Shown here piece after piece: positions 35,738 to 44,010 of a stretch of 64,000 nt of DNA. The stretch comes from Pseudobacteriovorax sp. (GTDB lineage Bacteria; Bdellovibrionota_B; Oligoflexia; Oligoflexales; Oligoflexaceae). The stretch is from NCBI GenBank assembly GCA_013215145.1, contig JABSRP010000020.1, positions 1-64,000 of the forward strand, read 5' to 3'. Positions within the stretch are counted from its first letter, which is position 1; each line of letters begins with the position of its first letter. The translations under genes and the position numbers were made by a program. The notes under the pieces were generated by a model. The model searched no databases. It was given only the letters and a program-made list of their open reading frames with translations, and was not told where the DNA came from.

Positions 35738-36012
35738 AAACCTTAAATTTTATTCCGCTAGTATTGGCTTTAGGATTCAGCCAACCATCGTTGGGGGAAG
35801 AAACACCGAAACGTGATAAAGTGAAGCCCGAAAAGCTAATGACATCTATGGATTTTGATTCGACTATGGTTGACGGTAAAATGAAAGCGCCAGCAGGTTT
35901 TTTCCTCCAGGGAAGGAACAAACAAAGCCTGCAGTCGATGGTGCAACTGAGATCAAATTTCCGGGATCAGTTGCGTAACTCAAAAGATGCCGTTCGTGCG
36001 CTAGTGAAGTGA
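35734..36012 (+). CDS. Small secreted protein, last gene of the barrel/TPR operon
   Basis: A 92-residue product with a signal peptide (ending near QPSLGE, residue 21) and a short charged mature chain with KMKAPAGFFLQGRNKQSLQ. No family is recognised. The ATG overlaps the preceding stop (ATGA) and follows GAGGAG, so it is translationally coupled to the TPR lipoprotein and probably a subunit of the same complex. Its last 12 bases overlap the convergent hutF. Confidence 0.7.
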   Translation: MKTLNFIPLVLALGFSQPSLGEETPKRDKVKPEKLMTSMDFDSTMVDGKMKAPAGFFLQGRNKQSLQSMVQLRSNFRDQLRNSKDAVRALVK

Positions 36013-37374
36013 CTTAGAGAATCTTTTCTTCAGAGTCCTATAGTTGCTATGAATTACACCCTCATTTATGAGGGTATTTTTGTCTAGTACTACTTGCCCC
36101 CTGTTCATAATCATTTTAATAGATCTTTGGGAAGCTTTGTAGATAAGGCAATCGAAAATCTTTTCGTTTGGAACTGCATAGATATCCGTCGAATCAGGAT
36201 CGAGCAACAGGCCAGTGAATTGAGATCCCACTGAAAGATCTAATTTGAAACTTGAAGATCTAGCACTATTGGCGAGAGCTTGATTAAATAAGTGGTTGCC
36301 TGACGAATAGGGCAACGCGTCGGAAGCTTTGATGGGGTTGCGCCTTTTTGTGATAAGGCGTTGTATATAGTCCATGCTTTGCAACTCAATTAGTGGATCA
36401 ATACAAACCTGAGAATCTGAACCTACTGACCAAAATCCACCTTGCTTCACGTAATCAACAAATGGAAAAATCCCATCGCCTAGATTCGCTTCAGTAGTTG
36501 GACAGATAACCGCAGTATGATGACTTTTCGCCAGATTTTCCATTTCTTTTTGAGTCAAATGAGTTGCATGGACTAAAGATGTCGGAGCATCTACATTATC
36601 CAATAGCCACGCGACAGGACGCTGTCTATAGATGTTTTCGAATTCAGAAACTTCTTTTACCTGTTCGGCGATATGGATATGCCTAGCCGCTACTGAGCTT
36701 GGATGATTAAGTATTTCCTTCGTGTCTTCTAATGACGCTGCACGTAGTGAGTGGACACCAGTACCAATCACTGTATTGGCAGAAAAACCCGCTTCTTCGA
36801 TATCACTCAAGAGCGAGAGATAAGACTCCAGGTTTTTGGAGTAGAAAGGTTTTTGCTCCTCAAGAATATTTTTACCAAAGCCAGACCGATTGTAATATAC
36901 CGGTACGAGGCATAGATTAATACCAACAGTATTGGCAGCCTCCATGATTGCCTTTGCCATGATCGCTTGGTCACTGTATCTATCTGCATCTGAAGGATGG
37001 TGAAGGTAGTGAAATTCGGTGACCGATACATATCCTGCCCGAAGCATATCCAAGTAGGCCGTACAGGTGATGGTATAGAGATCTTCCGGACTGATTATTT
37101 TCGTAATTTTATACATCAGTTGGCGCCAAGTCCAGAAATCTTCCGGCGCGTTGCTAGCCGTCTCGGTAAGTCCTGCGATGAGATATTGAAAACTATGGGA
37201 ATGACAGTTTTGAAAGCCTGGAATTAGGATTCCATCAAGTAATGTGACAGAATCATTATGATTCGCTGGGCTAATGTCTACGATCATGCCATCAGTGTCG
37301 ACAGAGATTAATTGATCTTCTTTCCACTGTTGATTGCTGTATATTTTCCGGCATAAAAACTGTTGATGTGTCAT
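36001..37374 (-). CDS. hutF: Formimidoylglutamate deiminase
   Basis: A 457-residue amidohydrolase of the HutF type, which converts N-formimidoyl-glutamate to N-formyl-glutamate and ammonia. Signatures: PGFQNCHSHSFQYLIAGLTE (metal-binding HxH), DFWTWRQLMYKI, HIHIAEQ, and CPTTEANLGDGIFP with GSDSQVCIDPL near the active-site Asp. It sits directly behind hutG with an ATGA overlap, so the two give the last two steps of the five-step histidine route to glutamate. hutH, hutU and hutI are not in the window. The extreme C-terminus hosts the terminator hairpin of the convergent operon. Confidence 0.93.
   Translation of the reverse strand: MTHQQFLCRKIYSNQQWKEDQLISVDTDGMIVDISPANHNDSVTLLDGILIPGFQNCHSHSFQYLIAGLTETASNAPEDFWTWRQLMYKITKIISPEDLYTITCTAYLDMLRAGYVSVTEFHYLHHPSDADRYSDQAIMAKAIMEAANTVGINLCLVPVYYNRSGFGKNILEEQKPFYSKNLESYLSLLSDIEEAGFSANTVIGTGVHSLRAASLEDTKEILNHPSSVAARHIHIAEQVKEVSEFENIYRQRPVAWLLDNVDAPTSLVHATHLTQKEMENLAKSHHTAVICPTTEANLGDGIFPFVDYVKQGGFWSVGSDSQVCIDPLIELQSMDYIQRLITKRRNPIKASDALPYSSGNHLFNQALANSARSSSFKLDLSVGSQFTGLLLDPDSTDIYAVPNEKIFDCLIYKASQRSIKMIMNRGQVVLDKNTLINEGVIHSNYRTLKKRFSKSLH
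36058..36082 (+). terminator. Intrinsic terminator of the barrel/TPR operon, inside the hutF coding end
   Basis: Eight-bp stem ACCCTCAT/ATGAGGGT (36058-36065 with 36068-36075) followed by ATTTTTG on the plus strand, 46 bp after the stop of the small secreted gene. It lies within codons near the hutF 3' end. Confidence 0.7.
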
Positions 37375-38180
37375 AGTCTTTCCAAAATACTTTGAAATTT
37401 CTGGAAACTTTCGTTCAAAGCTTCCCTGAGTAAGTGAGATTTTGCAGAGTCAGGTTCGCGATTTTCGTCAAGATAGACGTCCTGAGAGACCTCCAACTGT
37501 ATACAGTGTATTCCTTCCTCGGGGTTAGCGAAACTTCTTGTGATGTAACCACCTTGGAAAGGGTCATTTAGCTCGACGGAATAGGGCGTTCTCCTGAGTA
37601 AGGATAGTGCAGCCTCTTCGAGGTCTCGGTGACAAGAGGTGCCATTGTTTGTGCCTACAATCAAATCGGGAAAGGGGTCAGGGCTTATTTTTGGCACATA
37701 ACGACGAATTGAGTGGGCTTCAAACAGCAAAACATGGTTAGAGGTACTTTTCAGCCTCTTGATCTCAGATTTTAATTTATCGTGGTAGGGTTGGTAGAAT
37801 TCGGCTACCCGCTTATTGATTTCTGTCTGATTTGGTTCGAGTTTGTCCTTGTAAATAGGTCTCCCAGTAAAATCATGCGTCGGTACAAGCTGTGTTAGAA
37901 GGCGTCCATCTGAGTACAAGCTTTCCTCAGAATTTATCGATCGATTCAGGTCGATCACGTATCTTGAAAATTCTGGCTTAATCACTGTGATTTTTTGGGA
38001 ATCAGCAAAATCGTACAAGTGATCGACATGCCAGTCAGTATCATCAAGGCCGTCAATGACCGATGGATTCATTGTGTGCTTAATCTGTTCGGGAATTATT
38101 GTCCCTAAGTGAGGCATGCTAATCAGAATAGGAGAGATTTTTGGGTCTTTAGTTGTAGAAAAATTGATATTATCGCTCAT
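37371..38180 (-). CDS. hutG: N-formylglutamate deformylase (HutG)
   Basis: A 269-residue zinc hydrolase of the N-formylglutamate amidohydrolase family, which releases formate from N-formyl-L-glutamate. Typical blocks: SMPHLGTIIP, DTDWHVDHLYDFA, SRYVIDLNRS, TGRPIY and LLFEAHSIRRYVP, then GTNNGTSCH and NDPFQGGYITRSF. These conserved His/Asp/Glu residues form the metal site. It is upstream of hutF and overlaps it by 4 bp. The region 38181-38385 separates it from the divergent HDOD gene. Confidence 0.93.
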   Translation of the reverse strand: MSDNINFSTTKDPKISPILISMPHLGTIIPEQIKHTMNPSVIDGLDDTDWHVDHLYDFADSQKITVIKPEFSRYVIDLNRSINSEESLYSDGRLLTQLVPTHDFTGRPIYKDKLEPNQTEINKRVAEFYQPYHDKLKSEIKRLKSTSNHVLLFEAHSIRRYVPKISPDPFPDLIVGTNNGTSCHRDLEEAALSLLRRTPYSVELNDPFQGGYITRSFANPEEGIHCIQLEVSQDVYLDENREPDSAKSHLLREALNESFQKFQSILERL

Positions 38181-38385
38181 GTTATCACTTTGTTTTTAGT
38201 TTCGTAGCCATTGCCTGAGTTTATTGTCATTTGAAATTACCGTAACGTTTTTTTTTTACAAGTTGCTTTTTTACTCTCACTTCATATGGTCAGTTTTTAA
38301 CGATAATTTGAGGTAGGCTGATCTTATACAGTCAAGCCTGCTATACTATGACTATATAGTTCTAGGAGTAGTTAGCGGGGACTAA

Positions 38386-39396
38386 ATGACGTATAAGCGT
38401 TGTGACAGTTGCGGTCAGGAATTCAACAAAGAAGAAGACTTTCTAAGAAAAGCCTCTCGTTGGAGAGTTTGTGATAGGGGCCACTTATGGTTCAACTGTC
38501 ACTGCGGATCCACCTTGCTTATTCGAAAAGGCAAGCACGACTGGTATTCACCAGATATGGCTCTGAGTGAAGGAGCAGGATCTATATTTAATAAGCTCGG
38601 GATGGGTGATTTGTTACCGAACATTCCCAGTGCAGTGATGCAAATTCAGCAAAAGCTTGATGATGAAAATACAAATTCTAAAGTGCTCGCGGATCTTACG
38701 AAAGGCGCACCACTAATAGCGGCTTCTATCCTCAAAATGGCTAACAACCTGAGGCCCGTTCAGGCTGCGGAAATTAAATCACTAGAACATGCCATATCCT
38801 TTGTGGGTACGAAGACTCTAAAGGAATTGGTGCAAGCGGCTGGTCTGCAAAGTTTTAAATTCAAATCGGAGATATTTGATAGTCATCAATTTTGGCGTCA
38901 AGCAACTTTAAGAGGTATGTTAGCGGAAGCGATTGCAAGGCGCTTCGCTCCCGAACTCGAAAGGGATCAAGTTTATCTATCGGCATCATTGTGTAATATC
39001 GGAAAAGCAGTAATGGCGATCTGTTTCCCAGAACAGGTGGATCAGATCGAATCAGACTTAAGAAATCCCAAAATTTTGGGTACTTGGATTGAAGCAGAAA
39101 AGCGCCATAACTTTTATGATCATCGTGTTTTAGGTGAAATTGGAGGCTCGTTCTGGGGGATGCCAGAGTACGTTCTGAAAGTGTCCTTAGAGCACCATGA
39201 TCCAGTAAAATCGGGTGACAGTATTGGATTGATTCATATTGTAGGTCTGGCAAATCAATTAGTCCATTGGATTGATCTGACCCCCCACTTGATGGAACCC
39301 GAGTTGGTCGAATTCTACAAGGAAAAGTTCGGGATAACCACCGCTGAGATGGAAGGTTTAGCAGAAGAGTTCATGTCCATGAAGGACAGCGCATAG
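38386..39396 (+). CDS. Zinc-ribbon HDOD-domain protein (paralogue of 22962-24041)
   Basis: A 336-residue protein collinear with its paralogue: cysteines C6-X2-C9, C29, C38-X-C40 in the N-terminal ribbon, then an HDOD domain with SLEHAISFVGTKTLKELV, SLCNIGKAVMAICFPE and FWGMPEYVLKVSLEHH. As in the other copy the HD dyad is CN, so it probably acts as a non-catalytic signalling domain. It lies 1 bp from the convergent HPt gene, next to a response regulator, repeating the HDOD-next-to-REC setting. Upstream (38248-38257) is a run of ten T. Confidence 0.8.
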   Translation: MTYKRCDSCGQEFNKEEDFLRKASRWRVCDRGHLWFNCHCGSTLLIRKGKHDWYSPDMALSEGAGSIFNKLGMGDLLPNIPSAVMQIQQKLDDENTNSKVLADLTKGAPLIAASILKMANNLRPVQAAEIKSLEHAISFVGTKTLKELVQAAGLQSFKFKSEIFDSHQFWRQATLRGMLAEAIARRFAPELERDQVYLSASLCNIGKAVMAICFPEQVDQIESDLRNPKILGTWIEAEKRHNFYDHRVLGEIGGSFWGMPEYVLKVSLEHHDPVKSGDSIGLIHIVGLANQLVHWIDLTPHLMEPELVEFYKEKFGITTAEMEGLAEEFMSMKDSA

Positions 39397-39397
39397 C

Positions 39398-39769
39398 TCA
39401 CGGCTGCAAAAGTGAGCAAACTTTTTGGAAAGACTCCTTAAGGACTGGTAGGTATTCCTGGAAATTTGATCGTTTTTCGTTTCGAGCTGAGCACTCTATG
39501 AATTCGCATATTTTCATCATTTTCTCAGCGCCGATATTCCCACTTGTTCCTTTCAGGGCATGGGCAGCCTTTTCTAATTGGCTATCGTCACCTTGATTCA
39601 TACTGGATTCCATCTTATCTAACAACTCGGGGACTCGCTGTTTGAAAATGTCATACAGTTCAACCAAAAAATCCGGGTCATCAGCTCCCAGTGCCTTAAC
39701 CGTCGCAAACTTTTGCTGATTCAAGTCTACTTCGTTATATTCCGGACCGAGTTTTTCCGCTGCTCCCAT
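39398..39769 (-). CDS. HPt-domain phosphotransfer protein
   Basis: A 123-residue four-helix histidine phosphotransfer protein. The phospho-accepting H70 is in AAHALKGTSGNIGA, the standard HPt motif. It should relay phosphoryl groups between a hybrid kinase and a receiver, most obviously the response regulator encoded 20 bp upstream in the same operon. No kinase is in the window. RBS GAGGT precedes ATG 39769. Confidence 0.88.
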   Translation of the reverse strand: MGAAEKLGPEYNEVDLNQQKFATVKALGADDPDFLVELYDIFKQRVPELLDKMESSMNQGDDSQLEKAAHALKGTSGNIGAEKMMKICEFIECSARNEKRSNFQEYLPVLKESFQKVCSLLQP

Positions 39770-39789
39770 GGTTATCTACCTCTTCTTTT

Positions 39790-40500
39790 CTAAGATGCCG
39801 CCTCAAGGGTTTGTTCTGTATATTTAAGCGCAAATCCAACGCCATACTTGGTTTCGATGGCTACATTAGGGGATATATCCTTCAGTAGCTGTCTTACGGC
39901 ATGAAGCTTTCTATGTAGGGCATTATCGGTGACTTTGATTTGACCCCAGCATCGCATTTTCAGAGCATCTTTTTCCACGATGGCTCCTTCAGTGTTGGCT
40001 AATGTGGCTAGTAAATTAATCTCAATTGGGGAAGCAAATCGTTTTCCATAAGGGCCATCCACAGTGCGGTGGGCGGAATCGATAACGATGTCACCAAACT
40101 CGACAACTTCCTTAGCAGCCTTCTGAGCGGCGTCTGCCATTCGTAGTTTCAGCCTTGCGTTCACTTCGTCAGGAATAAGAGGTTTACGCACAAAATCGTC
40201 GGCTCCTGAGTTAAGCGCTCTGCTTATGGTCTGCTCCGTGGGAGTACCAGTGACGACTAAAATTGGGCAAAAAGGCCAGTGCGAGCGGAGTGTTGGGATG
40301 ATTTCCAATCCATTATCGTGACTGCCTAAATTAATGTCGACGAAGATGCCGACCGGATTATAAGAATCGAGATTGTCGATAAGCTCCTTAGGGTCTACCA
40401 TGCCGACAGTTTTGATTTTTGTTGCCTTTTCGATAATCTGATGAACCATACTGTCGTCATCAAGTGTAATCGTATAGGTATCTTCAGGATGTCCCTTCAT
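39790..40500 (-). CDS. OmpR-like response regulator
   Basis: A 236-residue regulator with a receiver (residues 8-125: D14-D16 acidic pocket, phosphosite D55 in FVDINLG, T84, K106) and a winged-helix DNA-binding domain (about 138-228, SPIEINLLATLANTEGAIVEK then DNALHRKLHAVRQLL, ETKYGVGFAL). It is a transcription factor whose phosphate probably arrives through the HPt protein next to it. The promoter should lie in the AT-rich 40501-40858 interval, perhaps with autoregulation. Confidence 0.88.
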   Translation of the reverse strand: MKGHPEDTYTITLDDDSMVHQIIEKATKIKTVGMVDPKELIDNLDSYNPVGIFVDINLGSHDNGLEIIPTLRSHWPFCPILVVTGTPTEQTISRALNSGADDFVRKPLIPDEVNARLKLRMADAAQKAAKEVVEFGDIVIDSAHRTVDGPYGKRFASPIEINLLATLANTEGAIVEKDALKMRCWGQIKVTDNALHRKLHAVRQLLKDISPNVAIETKYGVGFALKYTEQTLEAAS

Positions 40501-40858
40501 AGTCTTCTCCAGTAAGGATTCAGCGTTCTTATAAGTGATCGGTGAACGGATCCAATTCTTTATTTTTGAAAGAATATTTTCGACTTGTATGTCGGGATTT
40601 AAACGTAAATATATACAATTATTGAATTATTTGTATTCTTAACCCCAATAGATAGACTTGGAGGAAAGGGGTTTTTACTGCAGAAATAGATTAATGATAT
40701 TAGGTAAATAGCGAAAAACAGTCAATTTAGACTAAATATTATTGACTTATATATATCAATATGGCATATTTTTCTCAGTCTCCCTCAGAGGCTGTCCTTT
40801 CTTCTTACTGTTGTTGTTGTTGCTGTTGTTGCTGTTGTTGTTGCTGAGGTAAATTGTT
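40501..40858. other. AT-rich divergent intergenic region
   Basis: 358 bp without a convincing ORF between the response regulator (minus) and the zincin (plus). The central part (40600-40770) is very AT-rich, with TATATATAT near 40750, and should hold the promoters of both genes. I could not fix a -35/-10 pair. The right end carries the TTG/CTG tract described separately. Confidence 0.6.
40808..40846. repeat. TTG/CTG trinucleotide microsatellite (13 units)
   Basis: Thirteen uninterrupted YTG triplets: CTG at units 1, 6, 9 and 13, TTG elsewhere. The tract ends 12 bp before ATG 40859, directly beside the RBS (GAGGT), and is separated from the coding frame by an in-frame TAA at 40850-40852. It therefore lies in the 5' untranslated leader rather than in protein. 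Confidence 0.9.
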
Positions 40859-41455
40859 ATGTATCGCTTTTTAAGCCATGGATTTCTCTTTTCTGTACTT
40901 TCCCTTTTCAATCTAGCTTGCGGATCATATGAGACGGTTCACATCAAAGACTACAAGGTCTTTGTCGAGACAGACTCCTATGAACTACGTGAGACTATCG
41001 ATAGCCTAACGGCTCAGTATAACGATGATTTTGGTGGCGAAGCGCTAGAAATCGTCGATGACAGAGAAGAGGCAAACTCTTACATTAGATTTATAGATGG
41101 GTTGAAATCTGAGGAAAATAAACTGGGTCTAGGACAATGGATTACTGTGACTGCAAATGAAGGTCAAGACATAGCTTCAGGTGGTTCAGGAAACTTAGAA
41201 AGAACAGTTGTCTATTCAATGGAACTAGATTTCGATCTAGAAAACTTTGAGTCGAAGCAGATAAAACGAGATGACAAAGACTCTGGCGAGTGGCGCCACC
41301 TATACCATTTGTTCTGTCATGAAGTTGGGCATGGATTACAAATGGATCATGAGGCCTCTTTGGATAGCGTCATGTATCGTTCAATTCCCGAAAACTCGCG
41401 TGATTTTGTTAACTATGACAAATATTTTATGAACGCTAGGAATTTCTTTCAGTAA
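40859..41455 (+). CDS. Small secreted zincin metalloprotease
   Basis: A 198-residue secreted protein with a signal peptide ending near LACG (Cys21; the -3 residue is Asn, so lipidation is doubtful). The zinc motif is HEVGHGLQMDH (H154, E155, H158, H164), HEXXHXXXXXH, with a Met-turn SVMY (M172). It resembles metzincins, but the Gly at position 8 of HEXXHXXGXXH is Gln. The preceding region is short, so the domain is compact. Substrate unknown. The leader contains the microsatellite, and a hairpin at 41486 follows the stop. Confidence 0.7.
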   Translation: MYRFLSHGFLFSVLSLFNLACGSYETVHIKDYKVFVETDSYELRETIDSLTAQYNDDFGGEALEIVDDREEANSYIRFIDGLKSEENKLGLGQWITVTANEGQDIASGGSGNLERTVVYSMELDFDLENFESKQIKRDDKDSGEWRHLYHLFCHEVGHGLQMDHEASLDSVMYRSIPENSRDFVNYDKYFMNARNFFQ

Positions 41456-41485
41456 TCCTAATGGATGGCTTTCCAGGAGAATGAT

Positions 41486-41522
41486 GAAGTCGTTAGTAAG
41501 CATTTTTGCTAAAAACGACTTC
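41486..41522. terminator. Hairpin between convergent genes
   Basis: Nine-bp perfect stem GAAGTCGTT/AACGACTTC (41486-41494 with 41514-41522) with inner AGC/GCT pairing around TTTTT. It overlaps the stop of the sugar transferase gene. Neither strand has a proper T tract after it, so it may be a weak terminator or 3'-end stabiliser. Confidence 0.4.
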
Positions 41523-42902
41523 TTCTAGTGTCATAAACAAAATCTTGATATCCAACCATAGAGACCAATTCTGAATATAATATAGATCGCACTCTATTCT
41601 CCGCTGAATACTTGTGCTACCCCTCCAGCCATTGACTTGAGCCCATCCAGTAATCCCAGTTTTAACCTTATGTCTAAGCATGTAGCCCGGAACCTGCTTT
41701 CTGAAGTTATTCACAAATACCGGCCTTTCGGGGCGCGGACCGACTAAACTCATATCGCCTTTCAGCACATTAAAAAGCTGAGGTAGTTCATCAATACTGC
41801 TTTTTCTCAGGAATTTTCCAAATGGAGTCGCCCGATTATCGGCAGACGTCGCCCAAACTGCTCCGGTTTTTGATTCGGCATCCGTGGGCATGGAACGAAA
41901 TTTTAAGCAGTAAAACGTCCGTCCATCGAGTCCCATTCTAACCTGTCTATAGAGAACGGGGCCTTTGGACGTAAGGGGAATCAGAATTGATACTATCGCC
42001 ATGATAGGGGCGAATAATGCCAAAGCGAGAAGAGATCCGAAAATATCTACAAATCTCTTCAGGATACAGTTAAATCCCTGTAATGGACTTTCGTGTATGT
42101 GAATGATGGGAGTTTTTTTAAGCATTGCAATACCCGAATTAAATCTAGTGTATCTCAACACATCAGGTATGATTTTCACGTCTGGAACTTGGTTGGAAAT
42201 CGAATCCAAGTGCTGTTCAAGGAAAGAATACTCGGAGTGTGGAAGGCAAATCATGATAGTTTGGCAGGGGTTGTCGGTAAAGAAATCAGACCAGTTCTCG
42301 CTGAAGCTGAGGCATGGAATTTGCTGCCTTTTACATAGATCCTGATCACTGGACTGGGAATGCGAGCTAGGTAGTATTGCGCCTAAGATTTCGAACTCCT
42401 GATCGTATATTTTGTTTTGAAAGAAGGTTTTTAAGCAATCACCAGCGCCGATTACTATGGTTTTTTTAGTGTTAAAGCCTATTTTAAAAATGCCGCATAA
42501 TTTCATAGCGATTAGCCGCACGAGAACTAGGCCTACTGGTAATAGACTGCCGAAAATAATTGTGGTTAATCTCGAATACTTAAATTCTTCATGAAAATAG
42601 ATGAAGAGAATAAATACGACAGTAAATATTCCAGAAATTTTTAAAGATTCGACTATGAGTTTTGGTAACGCCCTATGAAACTCCAGTTTGCTATATATAT
42701 CGTTCACTAAGGCAACAATGATCCAAATCGCCAAGACGAAGGGAATGACTTTGGTGTATAGACTTAAATCTGGAATGCCTAATGGAGCAGAAATCCCCGC
42801 GTTAAACCTTAGGAAATAGGCCAGTACCCAAACAGAAGCCAGCATCAATAGATCAAGTGCAAAGCTGATAATGCCAACAGGATTCGGTGATTTAGTGAGC
42901 AA
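41493..42902 (-). CDS. Undecaprenyl-phosphate sugar phosphotransferase (WbaP/WcaJ-like priming enzyme)
   Basis: A 469-residue polyisoprenyl-phosphate hexose-1-phosphate transferase that loads the first sugar of an exopolysaccharide repeat on undecaprenyl phosphate. It has four N-terminal helices, a CoA-binding-like domain (about 140-260) and the catalytic C-terminal domain: KRFVDIFGSLLALALFAPI, KGPVLYRQVRMG, LKFRSMPTDAE, LRKSSIDELPQLFNVLKGDMSLVGPRPE and KTGITGWAQVNGWRG. The frame extends to TTG 42923, but TTG 42902 is preceded by GGAGG at 6 nt. It overlaps the upstream glycosyltransferase by 11 bp. Confidence 0.9.
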   Translation of the reverse strand: MLTKSPNPVGIISFALDLLMLASVWVLAYFLRFNAGISAPLGIPDLSLYTKVIPFVLAIWIIVALVNDIYSKLEFHRALPKLIVESLKISGIFTVVFILFIYFHEEFKYSRLTTIIFGSLLPVGLVLVRLIAMKLCGIFKIGFNTKKTIVIGAGDCLKTFFQNKIYDQEFEILGAILPSSHSQSSDQDLCKRQQIPCLSFSENWSDFFTDNPCQTIMICLPHSEYSFLEQHLDSISNQVPDVKIIPDVLRYTRFNSGIAMLKKTPIIHIHESPLQGFNCILKRFVDIFGSLLALALFAPIMAIVSILIPLTSKGPVLYRQVRMGLDGRTFYCLKFRSMPTDAESKTGAVWATSADNRATPFGKFLRKSSIDELPQLFNVLKGDMSLVGPRPERPVFVNNFRKQVPGYMLRHKVKTGITGWAQVNGWRGSTSIQRRIECDLYYIQNWSLWLDIKILFMTLEEVVFSKNAY

Positions 42903-44010
42903 AGTCCGCCTCCATTTTATCAAATATTTCGCTTTTCATGCGTTTGATAAATCGCGTCTCCGAATAGGCGTCGGCCATCTCGCTTAATCGAGCTCTGTCG
43001 AAAGCTCTAGGTTCGAAGTTTTGCAAGCATTCTTTAAGAGATTCTGAAGATTGTTCGTCAAAAAAGCAGCCATTGACACCAGGTTCAACAAAATCAAGTG
43101 CCCCTCCCCCTTTGAATGCAATAATCGGAGTTCCACAACCAAGTGCTTCGATTGCTGTGATGCCAAAGTCTTCTAAGCCAGGAAATAGAAACGCTTCAGC
43201 ATGAATCATCAAGCTATCCCACACCTCATCATCCGGTGAAATCACAAACTCAGTATGTTTACCTCCAATAGCTCTTAGAGAATCTTCAGCTGGCCCAGAA
43301 CCCGCAACAATAAGTCTTTTTCCCAGTTGCTCACAGGCTTCAATGGCAATATCGAATCGTTTGTATGACACAAATGCACCGGCAAGCAGATAATAAGGTT
43401 TCTCGGTTAATGAGGTTTTTTCAGGGATCTGAGTGGGAGCAGCTTTTACTGGTGGGCAAATCACAATTGCGTCTCTGTTGTAATACTTTTTAACTCTAGA
43501 TTTTACGAAACTACTGTTGGCTACAAAGGTATCCACTCGATGGCTACTGAGAGTATCCCAAAGTCTCAGGCGCGAGCTGATCATATGGAATAAGGCCCTA
43601 CCGAAAGGAATTTTCGAAAAACCTTTCATATAGTGCTCCCGCTGGTCCCAAATATATCTCATGGGAGAATGAATGTAACAAACATGTTTGGCATTTGGGT
43701 TTGTGATGACGCCCTTCGCGACGCATGATGAGGTGCTGATAACTAAATCATAATCACGCAAATCGAAGGATTCTACTACTGCCGGTAACACTGGTAGAAG
43801 TAACTTTCTAAAATGTTTTAGATAGTTAAGTGTCTTAGGAAAGATAATATGACGTTCTCTGATAGATTTCGGAAGCCTACCTGGCTCGTAAAAAAGCGTG
43901 TAAATCGGTGCTTCCGGATATAAATGAAGCAGGGATTCTAATACCTTTTCGCCACCACGATAAGTTACTAACCAATCATGAACAAATGCGACTTTTTTGT
44001 GTTTATTCAA
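42892..44010 (-). CDS. GT4-family glycosyltransferase
   Basis: A 372-residue GT-B fold retaining glycosyltransferase of family GT4. N-terminal VAFVHDWLVTYRGGEKVLE is the acceptor-side glycine loop, and the donor side has YYLLAGAFVSYKRFDIAIEA, LIVAGSGPAEDSLRA and the EX7E block FGITAIEALGCGTPIIAFKGGG. It probably adds a sugar to the lipid-linked unit begun by the priming transferase encoded next in the operon. Soluble or peripheral membrane protein. Confidence 0.9.
   Translation of the reverse strand: MNKHKKVAFVHDWLVTYRGGEKVLESLLHLYPEAPIYTLFYEPGRLPKSIRERHIIFPKTLNYLKHFRKLLLPVLPAVVESFDLRDYDLVISTSSCVAKGVITNPNAKHVCYIHSPMRYIWDQREHYMKGFSKIPFGRALFHMISSRLRLWDTLSSHRVDTFVANSSFVKSRVKKYYNRDAIVICPPVKAAPTQIPEKTSLTEKPYYLLAGAFVSYKRFDIAIEACEQLGKRLIVAGSGPAEDSLRAIGGKHTEFVISPDDEVWDSLMIHAEAFLFPGLEDFGITAIEALGCGTPIIAFKGGGALDFVEPGVNGCFFDEQSSESLKECLQNFEPRAFDRARLSEMADAYSETRFIKRMKSEIFDKMEADFAH

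Noticed and set aside
29167..36012. Naming the operon genes gltD/gltE
   Set aside because: TPR sequences align easily by chance; architecture alone is not enough for gene symbols.
38248..38257. Ten-T homopolymer upstream of the HDOD gene as a phase-variable promoter
   Set aside because: No promoter elements flank it at a sensible distance; could be chance in an AT-rich spacer.
40808..40846. Poly-Gln coding tract on the minus strand
   Set aside because: No minus-strand ORF of useful length contains it, and the tract lies in a leader on the plus strand.
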